Source: Phascolarctobacterium sp.
Lineage (GTDB): Bacteria; Bacillota; Negativicutes; Acidaminococcales; Acidaminococcaceae
Direction of reading: 5' to 3'
Length of the DNA: 21,633 nucleotides
NCBI GenBank assembly: GCA_024405645.1
Contig: JAKSOJ010000004.1
Coordinates: 1 to 21,633 of the forward strand
The notes beneath the pieces were generated by a model. It worked only from the letters and a program-made list of their open reading frames with translations. It was not told where the DNA came from and did not search any database. Below, in pieces: positions 8,237-16,439 of the stretch. Each line of letters opens with the position of its first letter. Within the stretch, counting starts at the first letter, position 1. The translations under genes and the position numbers were made by a program.

Positions 8237-10181
8237 TGACATCAAAGTTTTAGGTGGACGTTATGAAATCATTCGTGCCATCGGCTATGGTGGAATGGCA
8301 GAGGTTTATTTAGCACATGATACTGTTCTTGACAGAGATGTTGCTATTAAAGTTTTGCGAGACCAATTTACATGCGATAAGAACTTTGTTAAACAATTCG
8401 AACGAGAAGCAAAATCTGCAGCTCGTTTGACAGATCCCAATATTATCAATGTTTATGATGTTGTGTGTGATGAGGAACAACAATTCATTGTTATGGAATA
8501 TGTTGATGGCGTAACTCTGAAAGAATTTTTGACAGAGAACAAGCCTAGCCTAGAAGAAACTCTAGAGATTATTTCTCGTGCGGCTTCTGGTCTTGGACAC
8601 GCACATAGACAAAACATTATCCATTGTGATGTTAAGCCTCACAATATTCTTATTGACAAGAATCTCAATCCTAAAATTGCAGATTTTGGCATTGCTAAAA
8701 CAATATCCAATCAAACTCAGGTTTATTCTAGTGAGGTAATGGGTAGCGTTCATTATTTATCACCAGAACAAGCTGATGGTGGCCGAATCACTGCGGCTAC
8801 GGACGTTTACTCCTTGGGTGTTGTACTTTTTGAAATGTTGACTGGTAATGTTCCTTTTTCCGGTCCTAATATCGCCTGCGTAACAACGATGCATTTGAAT
8901 AAGCCAGTTCCTAAGCTTGTTGATTATTTAGAAACTGTTCCCGAGGGCTTACAGGAAATAGTAGATAAAGCTTTGGCTAAAAACAGTAATGATCGTTATG
9001 CAAATGGTGATGAATTTGCTGAAGCTCTTAACAATATTATTATGAAGCTCTTCCCTGATAGTGAGCATCATATTGAGCTTGCTCGTCGAGAAGATTTAGT
9101 GACTAATAAACCAACAGACGACGGTGATGACGATGAAAAGACTGTGGTGGTTAATCATGGTCATGTTGGAGAGAAAAGACGTCCGAATGTTGAAGATTTA
9201 AATATTCTGGCTCCCAAGAGAGACAATATTGTTAAAGATTCCAAAAAGGATGAGAAAGAGGAAGATTCTGTGAATAGAAAAATTAATTATTCTCGTTTAA
9301 TGCTATTAGTAACAGGTATTGTTGTGGCAATTTCTATGATAGCAAATCTCTATTTCAATAGAGAACGTAAAGTTGTAGAGATTCCTCAAGTTGTAAACAT
9401 GAGCATTACCGAAGCTAAAACAATTTTGGATAAAAATGATTTTAAAATTAAAATAATTGAAAAGCATGATGCTAATTCTAAGGCAGGCCAAGTATTGGAT
9501 CAAAATCCCAAGCCCGGTGAGAAGAGAAAAGAAGGAACTATGATTTCCTTAACTGTCTCCAAGGGTGGTGAACTCAAAACTATGCCCAATATAGTTGGTA
9601 TGGGTATTGTTAAAGCAGAAAACATTTTGTCCGAAGCTGGCTTTAAAATCGGTAAAACTACTAGCCGTTATGAGAAAGATAAATCCATCGGTACTGTCCT
9701 TGAACAAAGCTTGAAAGCTGATGAAAAATTAGCTGCTGGTACTGCAGTTGATATTGTAGTATGTGAAGGCACTAATGAAGTTCCTAAGTTACAAGGCAAG
9801 AATCTGAAAGAAGCAAAAGGTATTTTGGAAGCAGCTGGCCTTACTCTGGGCGAGATAAAATATGTTAGTGATCAATCTGTTGGACCAAATATTATTATGG
9901 CGTCTAATCCTTTGGCTGGCATGAAAATTGCTAAAGGTGATCCTGTTATGATTACTGTTTCTGATGGTGGCAAAACAAATGATACAATAGTTGAGTTTAT
10001 TGTTCCTGGTAAGGATGCTACTTCTGTATCTGTGGTTCTGCTCGACAGTGGCAATAGAAAAACTTTGTATAGCGGTACACAAAAAGGTGGCGTAAGACTT
10101 CGTTACAAGGTAAGTGCACATGCTGAAGCAAAAGTACAATTCTTTGCAGGTGGCAAGATGGTTGAAGAGAGAAGTCTGTAA
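8229..10181 (+). CDS. prkC: PASTA-domain Ser/Thr protein kinase (PrkC/Stk-like)
   Basis: A 650-residue transmembrane kinase. The N-terminal kinase domain (about 11-280) shows the glycine loop IGYGGMAEVY, the ATP lysine K41, the catalytic loop HCDVKPHN with D134, DFG at 152-154, and the activation segment leading to GSVHYLSPEQ. An acidic charged linker follows, then one membrane helix (about 357-376). Three extracytoplasmic PASTA repeats (about 384-450, 452-517 and 518-583) precede a C-terminal tail of about 65 residues. PASTA repeats bind muropeptides or lipid II fragments in characterised kinases. The usual HRD motif is HCD here, making it a non-RD type. The start is ATG 8229, 9 bases after AGGAGG (8214-8219); the in-frame GTG at 8223 is too close to the Shine-Dalgarno. 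It overlaps the phosphatase gene by 8 bases. Confidence 0.95.
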   Translation: MSNDIKVLGGRYEIIRAIGYGGMAEVYLAHDTVLDRDVAIKVLRDQFTCDKNFVKQFEREAKSAARLTDPNIINVYDVVCDEEQQFIVMEYVDGVTLKEFLTENKPSLEETLEIISRAASGLGHAHRQNIIHCDVKPHNILIDKNLNPKIADFGIAKTISNQTQVYSSEVMGSVHYLSPEQADGGRITAATDVYSLGVVLFEMLTGNVPFSGPNIACVTTMHLNKPVPKLVDYLETVPEGLQEIVDKALAKNSNDRYANGDEFAEALNNIIMKLFPDSEHHIELARREDLVTNKPTDDGDDDEKTVVVNHGHVGEKRRPNVEDLNILAPKRDNIVKDSKKDEKEEDSVNRKINYSRLMLLVTGIVVAISMIANLYFNRERKVVEIPQVVNMSITEAKTILDKNDFKIKIIEKHDANSKAGQVLDQNPKPGEKRKEGTMISLTVSKGGELKTMPNIVGMGIVKAENILSEAGFKIGKTTSRYEKDKSIGTVLEQSLKADEKLAAGTAVDIVVCEGTNEVPKLQGKNLKEAKGILEAAGLTLGEIKYVSDQSVGPNIIMASNPLAGMKIAKGDPVMITVSDGGKTNDTIVEFIVPGKDATSVSVVLLDSGNRKTLYSGTQKGGVRLRYKVSAHAEAKVQFFAGGKMVEERSL

Positions 10182-10183
10182 AT

Positions 10184-11071
10184 ATGACAATTCTAGAAGG
10201 CCGTGTATTAAAAAACTATAATGGTTATTACTATGTTAATGTACCAGAAGAGGATAAGATTTATACCTGCAAGGTAAAAGGGAAAATGAAAAAGGTTCGT
10301 TTTTCCTTGGCAACTGGTGACTTTGTAAAATTTGAATTGGGCGAAAAAGATGAGGGTATGATTTTAGAGGTGCTACCTCGCAAAAATTATCTCATGCGTC
10401 CAATAATGGCTAACCTGGACTTGTTTGTGGCAACGTTTGCTTGCGCAAATCCAGACTTTAGTCCCATCATTGCCGATAAACTAATTGCCCTTGCTGAAAG
10501 TGCAGATATTCCCATCATCATCGTTTTCAATAAAATGGATATTGCTGAGCAGGGTTTTATTGAGAAAATGCAAGCCACATATGGAAGTATTGGCTATGAA
10601 ATTTTCCCAATTTGTGCAGCAACTGGCGAGGGTGTTGAACCCTTGCGTGAAAAATTACGTGGGAAAGTTTGTGCTTTTGGTGGACCAAGCGGTGTAGGTA
10701 AATCATCCACTATAAACGCTATTGACCCAACTGTGGCATTAAGAACTGGCGATGTATCTGAAAAGATTGGCAGGGGAAAGCATACTACCCGTTTTGCTGA
10801 ACTGTTGCCTTTTGATGAAGGGTATATTGCTGATACTCCAGGCTTTGGCAATCTTCTTTTGGAAGGTTTTGAAACAGAGAATGTTTTAGCAGGGTTTAAG
10901 GAATTTGCAAATTTTGAAGCAGATTGTCGTTTCCATCCGTGCACACATACTCATGAGCCAGGATGTGCAGTAAAGGCTGCTGTTGAATCTGGAGAGATTA
11001 TGAAAACTCGACATGCATCATATTTAGAGATGCTTGAAGAAGTTGCTTTATTAAATAAAAAACAATGGTAA
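10184..11071 (+). CDS. rsgA: Ribosome small-subunit-dependent GTPase RsgA
   Basis: RsgA (YloQ/CpgA) is a late 30S assembly factor. The 295-residue protein has an N-terminal OB fold (about 1-68), then a circularly permuted GTPase domain in which G4 (NKMD, 116-119) precedes G1 (GPSGVGKS, 167-174) and G3 (DTPG, 217-220). A C-terminal zinc site follows, with C248, C253, H255 and C261 in the CxxxxCxHxxxxxC spacing. This permuted order is diagnostic. It begins two bases after the kinase stop. In B. subtilis the homologue CpgA is a known PrkC substrate, so the kinase-RsgA adjacency may be functional. Whether that holds here is inference. Confidence 0.96.
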   Translation: MTILEGRVLKNYNGYYYVNVPEEDKIYTCKVKGKMKKVRFSLATGDFVKFELGEKDEGMILEVLPRKNYLMRPIMANLDLFVATFACANPDFSPIIADKLIALAESADIPIIIVFNKMDIAEQGFIEKMQATYGSIGYEIFPICAATGEGVEPLREKLRGKVCAFGGPSGVGKSSTINAIDPTVALRTGDVSEKIGRGKHTTRFAELLPFDEGYIADTPGFGNLLLEGFETENVLAGFKEFANFEADCRFHPCTHTHEPGCAVKAAVESGEIMKTRHASYLEMLEEVALLNKKQW

Positions 11072-11106
11072 ATTTTCGATAAATATTTTAGAAAGAGAGG
11101 AATATC

Positions 11107-11748
11107 ATGACTAAGATTGCTCCTTCCATTCTTTCCGCAGATTTTGCATATCTTGCGGATGAAATCAAAAAAATTGAAATTTCTGGTGCCGATTGGGTTC
11201 ATATTGATGTTATGGACGGCTTATTCGTTCCCAATTTAACCTTTGGTGCTCCTGTAGTAAAAATGATTCGTAAAACTACAAAAATGTTTTTTGACTGCCA
11301 TTTAATGGTGGAAAATCCAGAAAAATATATTTGTGATTTTAAGGCTGCTGGTGCAGATCAAATTGTTGTTCATGCAGAAGCAACTAAACACTTGCATCGT
11401 TGTGTTCAACAAATTAAAGCAGAAGGCTTGAAGGCTGGTGTAGCATTAAATCCTGCAACCTCTCTTAGTGTCGTAGAAGAGATTTTACCTGATGTTGACA
11501 TGGTTCTCATTATGACCGTTAACCCTGGTTTTGGTGGACAAAGCTTTATTTCCAATATGCTTCCTAAAATCAAGAAGCTTAGAGAAATGATTGATGCACG
11601 TGGCCTTAATGTTGACATTCAAGTTGATGGCGGCGTAAATGCAACTACCGGTAAACAATGTGTAGAGGCTGGGGCTACTGTTCTTGTTGCTGGTTCTTAT
11701 GTATACGGTGCTAAAGATACCAAAGCTGCTATTGATAGCTTGAAATAA
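11107..11748 (+). CDS. rpe: Ribulose-phosphate 3-epimerase
   Basis: Interconverts ribulose 5-phosphate and xylulose 5-phosphate in the pentose phosphate pathway. The 213-residue TIM barrel begins [10 protein letters not shown]. Metal and catalytic residues are visible: H32 and D34 in [10 protein letters not shown]65 in DCHLMVENP, and D174 in VDGGVNATT. The phosphate-binding loops are NPGFGGQSF and VAGSYVYG. It starts 35 bases after rsgA, with GAGAGG about 6 bases before the ATG. The rsgA-rpe pairing is common in Firmicutes. No promoter or terminator is evident in the short gaps on either side. Confidence 0.97.
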   Translation: MTKIAPSILSADFAYLADEIKKIEISGADWVHIDVMDGLFVPNLTFGAPVVKMIRKTTKMFFDCHLMVENPEKYICDFKAAGADQIVVHAEATKHLHRCVQQIKAEGLKAGVALNPATSLSVVEEILPDVDMVLIMTVNPGFGGQSFISNMLPKIKKLREMIDARGLNVDIQVDGGVNATTGKQCVEAGATVLVAGSYVYGAKDTKAAIDSLK

Positions 11749-11796
11749 AGCACTTATATTTGCGTTTTGGGGCTTAAATAGAAGAGGTGACATAGA

Positions 11797-12495
11797 TTGT
11801 TATCCGAAAATGTTAAAGCTGTGCAGGAAAAGATTGCAGCTGCTATTGCGGCACGTAAAGAAGAAAAGCTTACTGGTAATAAGGTAACTCTTGTTGCGGT
11901 AACTAAGAATCATCCTGCTAGCATTATTACTGATACTTTGGCATGCGGACTTACGAACATTGGTGAGAACCGAGTTCAAGAAGCTAAGCATAAACAAGAA
12001 GAAATTGGCAAAGATGGAACATGGCATCTGATTGGGCATTTACAGTCTAATAAAGCACGTCAGGCTGTTGCACACTTTGACCTTATCGAATCTATCGATA
12101 GCGAAAAACTTCTTGCTGAAGTAAATAAAGAGGCAGCTCGCATTGGTAAGGTACAAGATATTCTTTTGCAACTGAACATTGCTCATGAAGAGCAAAAGTC
12201 TGGTTTTGAGAAAGAGGAATATTTAGCGATTTTACCAAAGCTTGATGAATATAAAAGCATTAGAGTGCGTGGACTGATGGTTATCGCACAAAAATGTGAT
12301 GATGTTGAAGATACCAGACCCGTTTTTGCAGCAGGCTATAGAGCTTATGCAAGATTAAAAGAGATGAGACCGGACATTGATATTCTTTCAATGGGTATGA
12401 GCAGTGATTACGCCATTGCCATTGAAGAAGGTGCGAATAATGTTCGTGTTGGTACAGCTCTTTTTGGGGCTCGTGACTATAGTTTGAAATTTTGA
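11797..12495 (+). CDS. yggS: YggS/YlmE-family pyridoxal phosphate homeostasis protein (PLPBP)
   Basis: A 232-residue single-domain alanine-racemase-like TIM barrel that binds PLP without known catalytic activity and helps control B6 and amino-acid homeostasis. The PLP lysine is K37 in VAVTKNHP. Other family motifs are NIGENRVQEA, WHLIGHLQSNK, GLMVIAQ and SMGMSSDYAIAIEEGANNVRVGTALFG. It uses a TTG start at 11797, placed 6 bases after GAGGTGA (11784-11790). No in-frame ATG or GTG lies nearby, so the rare start is well supported. It sits just before sepF, as ylmE does in Bacillus. Confidence 0.94.
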   Translation: MLSENVKAVQEKIAAAIAARKEEKLTGNKVTLVAVTKNHPASIITDTLACGLTNIGENRVQEAKHKQEEIGKDGTWHLIGHLQSNKARQAVAHFDLIESIDSEKLLAEVNKEAARIGKVQDILLQLNIAHEEQKSGFEKEEYLAILPKLDEYKSIRVRGLMVIAQKCDDVEDTRPVFAAGYRAYARLKEMRPDIDILSMGMSSDYAIAIEEGANNVRVGTALFGARDYSLKF

Positions 12496-12519
12496 TGTTC
12501 AGGTAAGGTTGGTGACGTA

Positions 12520-13314
12520 ATGAAATTAATCGATGAAATTTTAGATGCAATTGGTCTCTATGAAGATGAAGATATCGATGAAGAATTGGATGCTGCCCGC
12601 GAAAGTAAAAAGGCTAAAGCCGAACCTAAAAGAATAGAAAAGGGTCCTTTCGCAAAGGCTGAAAAGCAAGAGAAACAAGATAAACCGAAGTCCATCAAAG
12701 AAATTTACGAAGACGATGAAGATGATGACGAGGAAGAAGAGAAGAGCTCCATTTTCTCTTTCCCGTTCTTTAAGAAAAAGAAAGAAACTGTAGAAGAATC
12801 TGAAGAGCTTGCTCCTAAAGCGGAAGCTCCGAAAGCTTCTCCTTTCCGTTCTGCAGTTGCAAAGAATGAAGCTAGGGAAGAAGCTCCCAAGAAATCTTTC
12901 TTTAGCAGAAAGGATAAAGAAGTTCCTGCTAAAGAGGAAGCAAAAGAAGAAGCTCCTAAACGTTCCTTTATGGATCGTTTCCGTAGCAAAAATAAAGATA
13001 GCGAAGGCAATCGTTCCATGCCTATTACCGTACGTAATAAAGAAGTTAATGTTATGGTAATTGAACCTACTAGCTTTGATGATTGTCCGAAAATTGCTGA
13101 CTATCTCCGTAACAACCAACCTGTTGTAATCAATTTTGAAACTTTGGATCCTTTGGTTGCAAAGCGTATGGCAGATTTCATTTGTGGTTCTGTTTATGCA
13201 ATTAATGGTTCTATGAAGAAGTTAGGTCGTTGCATTTTAATTTGTGCACCGAGAAATGTTGATATTGATGCAGCTGCTCAATATGATGTAGGTGAAGAAG
13301 GATGGAAGAAATAA
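12520..13314 (+). CDS. sepF: Cell division protein SepF, long-linker form
   Basis: SepF anchors FtsZ filaments to the membrane. The N-terminus MKLIDEILDAIGLYED fits the amphipathic membrane-binding helix. The conserved DUF552 core spans about 174-252 (VNVMVIEPTSFDDC, VVINFETLDPLVAKRMADFICG, LICAPRNVDI). Between them lies a linker of about 145 residues, rich in Lys, Glu, Ala and Asp, including a run of acidic residues at 64-74. At 264 residues the protein is clearly longer than the roughly 150-residue B. subtilis SepF, and all the extra length is in the linker. The linker repeats an EAPKxS motif with a following Phe (near 103, 121 and 145). GGTGA lies 4 bases upstream. Its end overlaps proC by 13 bases. 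Confidence 0.93.
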   Translation: MKLIDEILDAIGLYEDEDIDEELDAARESKKAKAEPKRIEKGPFAKAEKQEKQDKPKSIKEIYEDDEDDDEEEEKSSIFSFPFFKKKKETVEESEELAPKAEAPKASPFRSAVAKNEAREEAPKKSFFSRKDKEVPAKEEAKEEAPKRSFMDRFRSKNKDSEGNRSMPITVRNKEVNVMVIEPTSFDDCPKIADYLRNNQPVVINFETLDPLVAKRMADFICGSVYAINGSMKKLGRCILICAPRNVDIDAAAQYDVGEEGWKK

Positions 13315-14129
13315 AATTAACTGGTAAGAAAATTGCTTTTATTGGTGGCGGTGCCATGGCAGAAGCAATTATTAAAGGTATTCTTGGAGCTGGATTAGTT
13401 AAGGCTGAAGATATTTTCGTTGGCAATCGTACTCAAAAACGTTGCGATTATTTGAACGAAACCTATGGTATCAAGGCAATGACTTGTAATAAAACAGCTG
13501 TTCAAGAAGCTGATATTGTTATTTTTGCTGTTAAACCTCAAGTTGCTCCCGTGGCTATTGTTCCAGAAGTTATTGCCTGCATGAAAAAAGACGCTTGGGT
13601 ACTGTCCATTATGGGTAGCGTTTCTATAGATCAATTACATGCTTATGCTCCTGGCTTTGCTGTAGTTCGTACTATGCCTAATACTCCGCTTGCTTGTGGT
13701 GAAGGCATGACCGCGATTTGCTGTGATGAAAATGCTACAGAAGATATGAAGGCTATGGCTGAGGAAATCTTTGGCTGCTGTGGTGAAGTTGAATTTGTAG
13801 ATGAAAAAGCAATAGAGGCAATTACTGCTATTAGTGGTTGTGGCCCTGGATATGCATTTGTCATTATTGATGCTCTTGCTGACGCAGGTGTGCGTGCTGG
13901 CTTACCTCGTAAGCTTGCAATCAAATTAGCTGCTCAAACTTTGGCAGGCAGTGGCAAGTTATGCATTAAGACTGGTGAACATCCTGCTGTTTTGCGTGAC
14001 CAAGTTACTTCCCCTGGTGGTACAACTATTGCTGGCATTCACGCGTTGGAAAACCACGGCGTGCGCGGAGCTTTCTATGATGCTGTAATGGCAGTGCTTG
14101 CTAGAAATAAAGAACTGCAAGGGAAATAA
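13302..14129 (+). CDS. proC: Pyrroline-5-carboxylate reductase
   Basis: Catalyses the last step of proline synthesis, reducing pyrroline-5-carboxylate with NAD(P)H. The 275-residue protein has the dinucleotide-binding IAFIGGGAMAEAI (11-23), the AVKPQ and RTMPNTP motifs, and the C-terminal dimerisation domain with CGPGYAFVIIDALADAGV, LAAQTLAGSGKL and SPGGTTIAGIHALE. The start ATG 13302 lies within the end of sepF, 6 bases after AGGTGA (13290-13295). It occupies the place where ylmG (a YggT-family membrane protein) stands in the Bacillus division cluster. Its link to division is probably only positional. Confidence 0.96.
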   Translation: MEEIKLTGKKIAFIGGGAMAEAIIKGILGAGLVKAEDIFVGNRTQKRCDYLNETYGIKAMTCNKTAVQEADIVIFAVKPQVAPVAIVPEVIACMKKDAWVLSIMGSVSIDQLHAYAPGFAVVRTMPNTPLACGEGMTAICCDENATEDMKAMAEEIFGCCGEVEFVDEKAIEAITAISGCGPGYAFVIIDALADAGVRAGLPRKLAIKLAAQTLAGSGKLCIKTGEHPAVLRDQVTSPGGTTIAGIHALENHGVRGAFYDAVMAVLARNKELQGK

Positions 14130-14132
14130 TAG

Positions 14133-14918
14133 ATGGTAGATAGAGAAAAAATATTACGCTATTTTAAAGCTGGTGGCGACGAACAATTAGCAGCAAAGCT
14201 TTTGGATTTGGCTGATGGTGCTAATAAATCGAGAAAATTCCGAGTTAGTGAATTTCTTGATCCACACGCCTATAATGTTGCAGAAATTATTGCTGCCAAT
14301 TTCGAAAATATAAAAATAGAAAGCGATGGCGGGTTTGCTAATGCAGAGAGAGTCAAAGTTGCTTATATCGCTGAGGATTTTTATGGTACACCGGAATATG
14401 GTATGACATATTTTCTTGCGGCCTGGGATAAAAGATATTACGACCTTTCTCATCGTGATGTACTTGGTGCACTCATGGGAACAGGTTGTAAACGAGAAGC
14501 TGTTGGCGACATCGTATTTGTTCCAGAAGGGGCTCAATTCGTTGTTGAAAAAACGCTGGCTAATTATTTAATGAGCAATCTAACTTCTATTGGTAGTGCT
14601 CCTGTAAGTGTTAGTGAAATAACTAAAGAAGAGCTTTTCCAAAAAGAAGAGAAGATAAAAATAATAAATGCAACTGTTGCTGATTTACGTTTAGATGCAG
14701 TTGCTGCTGCTGGTTATGGTGTAAGCCGTAGCCGCATGGCAGAAGAAATAAAGGCATTGAACGTCAAAGTAAATTGGCAGGATGCAAAAAAGCCTGCGCA
14801 ATCCGTTGATGTTGGTGATATCATTTCTTTCCGCGGGCGCGGAAGAGTAGAGGTCGCTGAGGTTCGCGGCACTACTAAAAAAGGACGCACTAGTATTACT
14901 TTAAAAAGATATATTTGA
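14133..14918 (+). CDS. ylmH: YlmH-family S4-domain RNA-binding protein
   Basis: A 261-residue protein of the YlmH family, which sits in the division cluster upstream of divIVA in many Firmicutes. The C-terminal S4 RNA-binding domain is visible at about 184-245 (LRLDAVAAAGYGVSRSRM, and VDVGDIISFRGRGRVEVAEV). The central part carries the conserved HRDVLGALMGTGCKREAVGDI (107-127). Published work links YlmH to ribosome-associated translation functions and to division-gene loci; its exact role here is inferred from the family. It starts 3 bases after proC, with AGGG about 9 bases upstream of the ATG. The protein appears complete. Confidence 0.93.
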   Translation: MVDREKILRYFKAGGDEQLAAKLLDLADGANKSRKFRVSEFLDPHAYNVAEIIAANFENIKIESDGGFANAERVKVAYIAEDFYGTPEYGMTYFLAAWDKRYYDLSHRDVLGALMGTGCKREAVGDIVFVPEGAQFVVEKTLANYLMSNLTSIGSAPVSVSEITKEELFQKEEKIKIINATVADLRLDAVAAAGYGVSRSRMAEEIKALNVKVNWQDAKKPAQSVDVGDIISFRGRGRVEVAEVRGTTKKGRTSITLKRYI

Positions 14919-14928
14919 TGGAGGCATA

Positions 14929-15741
14929 ATGCTTACACCTGATGATTTAAAAAATGTAAAATTTAGTAAAGGGTTTCGTGGTTATGAGCCTGCAGAGGTA
15001 GATAAATTCGTTGAGAATCTTATCAAGGAATTTGAATATCTGTATCTCGATAATATTCAACAAAAGGAAACTATTGAACGAGTAACTTCTAAGTTGGAAT
15101 ATTACCAACAAATGGAAAGCACTATGCAAAGTACTCTCGCAGTTGCACAAGAAACAGCTGATGAGGTTAAAGCTGCAAGTGAAAAGAAGGCTGAACTCCT
15201 GATTCAAGAAACTGAAGTAAAATGTAATGCTTCATTGAGTGAAGCTCAAGCGGCTGCACAAAAAATGGAATCTGATGCAAGAACTGCAGCAGAGGATTTA
15301 TATAATCAAACAAAAATCAAGACTGAAAATATGCTTAGCTTGGCTAATACAGAATGCGACCGTATGCGTGAAGATGCACGTGCATATGCTGAAAATCTTA
15401 AAGCTACAACTGAGGTTGCAGTTGAAAAAATGCGTCTCAATATGGAAGATTTGTGTAAGAAGCGTGGCGACAGTGCCATTAGCGAAGCAAACGCTCTTCT
15501 AGAGAATGCGCGTAATGAAGCAAATCGTATGATGTTGGAAGCTAATACAAAATATAGAAGCTTGGTTGCTGATGCAGAAGAACGTAGCAGAAAACTAATT
15601 TTTGATGCTGAATCTCGTGCTTCCGCAGCAGAAGCTTCCTATCAGAATCAAATGAGAAAAGCAAGCATGCAAAAGAAGAGCATGATGCAAATTCTCGAAA
15701 ATCAAATGGAATTGTTGAAGAAATTTGGCGAGGAAGAATAG
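14929..15741 (+). CDS. divIVA: DivIVA-domain coiled-coil cell-division/polarity protein
   Basis: The N-terminal 40 residues (MLTPDDLKNVKFSKGFRGYEPAEVDKFV) are the DivIVA membrane-curvature domain, with the conserved F..GFRGY..AEVD pattern. The rest, about 40-265, is almost uninterrupted Ala/Glu/Lys/Gln-rich coiled coil with several AEDLYNQT/ARAYAENLK-type heptads. DivIVA oligomerises at poles and septa and recruits other proteins. At 270 residues it is longer than the 164-residue B. subtilis form, through an extended coiled coil. GGAGG (14920-14924) lies 4 bases before the ATG. It starts 10 bases after ylmH. DivIVA proteins are substrates of PASTA kinases in other Firmicutes and Actinobacteria, and such a kinase lies 5 kb upstream here. 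Confidence 0.93.
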   Translation: MLTPDDLKNVKFSKGFRGYEPAEVDKFVENLIKEFEYLYLDNIQQKETIERVTSKLEYYQQMESTMQSTLAVAQETADEVKAASEKKAELLIQETEVKCNASLSEAQAAAQKMESDARTAAEDLYNQTKIKTENMLSLANTECDRMREDARAYAENLKATTEVAVEKMRLNMEDLCKKRGDSAISEANALLENARNEANRMMLEANTKYRSLVADAEERSRKLIFDAESRASAAEASYQNQMRKASMQKKSMMQILENQMELLKKFGEEE

Positions 15742-15753
15742 GGCGGTGCCTAA

Positions 15754-16428
15754 ATGATTATTTTAATTAGACATGGCGAAGCAACTCATCATACGGAGCG
15801 TCTGACTGGTGGTTGGACGGACTCCCTTTTGACAGAAAAGGGTAGGGCACAGATTCAGGCTTTGGCACAAAAGCTTGCTTTGGATTTTGCTGGTAAGGAT
15901 GTTAAATATCGCATTATTGCTAGTAATCTGAAGCGTGCTGCTGAAAGTGCTGATATTATTGCGGCTGCTCTTGGTAAGGCTGGTCAGGTTGAGTATACTA
16001 GCTATTTAAAAGAAAAGAATAATGGTATCGCGGCTGGCATGACCGAGGATGAGGCTAAGAAATATTTCCGTAAACCTGCTTCCGATGCTGAAATTCATCA
16101 CCGCAATTATCCTGGTGGAGAAACTCGTCATGAGTTCTATTTGAGAAATACCACCGGTTTATGGAATGCTTGTGATGTTGAAAATGAGAATCTTATAATA
16201 GTTGCTCATAAAGGTACAGTCCAAAACATTATTTTCCGTTGGCTCAATATGGATATGGAAAAGGTAGTTGAACAAAACTTTTCTGTCGATATAGCACCTG
16301 CCAGTGTAACTGTTCTAGGTCTTAACAAATGGAACGAGCATTGTATTTTCCGTTTGAATGATATTAGTCATTTGAATCAAGATACTGGTTTTGGAGTGTT
16401 AGAATTTAAGTATAAAAAGAAGTCTTGA
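15754..16428 (+). CDS. Histidine phosphatase superfamily protein (phosphoglycerate mutase-like)
   Basis: The 224-residue protein opens MIILIRHGEAT, the RHG signature with catalytic phospho-accepting H7 and phosphate ligand R6. Further active-site features are SNLKRA (R61), E87 in YLKEKNNG, and the second histidine H152 in VAHKG. The segment KNNGIAAGMTEDEAKKYF fits a branch-1 histidine phosphatase of the cobC/pgm type, but I cannot name a substrate: phosphoglycerate, alpha-ribazole phosphate or another phosphoester are all possible. No signal peptide is seen. GGGCGGTG (15741-15748) serves as the ribosome-binding site. It is the last gene before the T-box leader, and no clear terminator follows it. 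Confidence 0.85.
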   Translation: MIILIRHGEATHHTERLTGGWTDSLLTEKGRAQIQALAQKLALDFAGKDVKYRIIASNLKRAAESADIIAAALGKAGQVEYTSYLKEKNNGIAAGMTEDEAKKYFRKPASDAEIHHRNYPGGETRHEFYLRNTTGLWNACDVENENLIIVAHKGTVQNIIFRWLNMDMEKVVEQNFSVDIAPASVTVLGLNKWNEHCIFRLNDISHLNQDTGFGVLEFKYKKKS

Positions 16429-16439
16429 GTATTTTGTTG

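Noticed and set aside
12541..13119. 192-residue open frame on the minus strand opposite sepF
   Set aside because: It is antisense to the low-complexity Lys/Glu codons of the SepF linker and encodes a Phe/Arg-rich string with no domain. The sepF frame has a conserved core domain and a ribosome-binding site.
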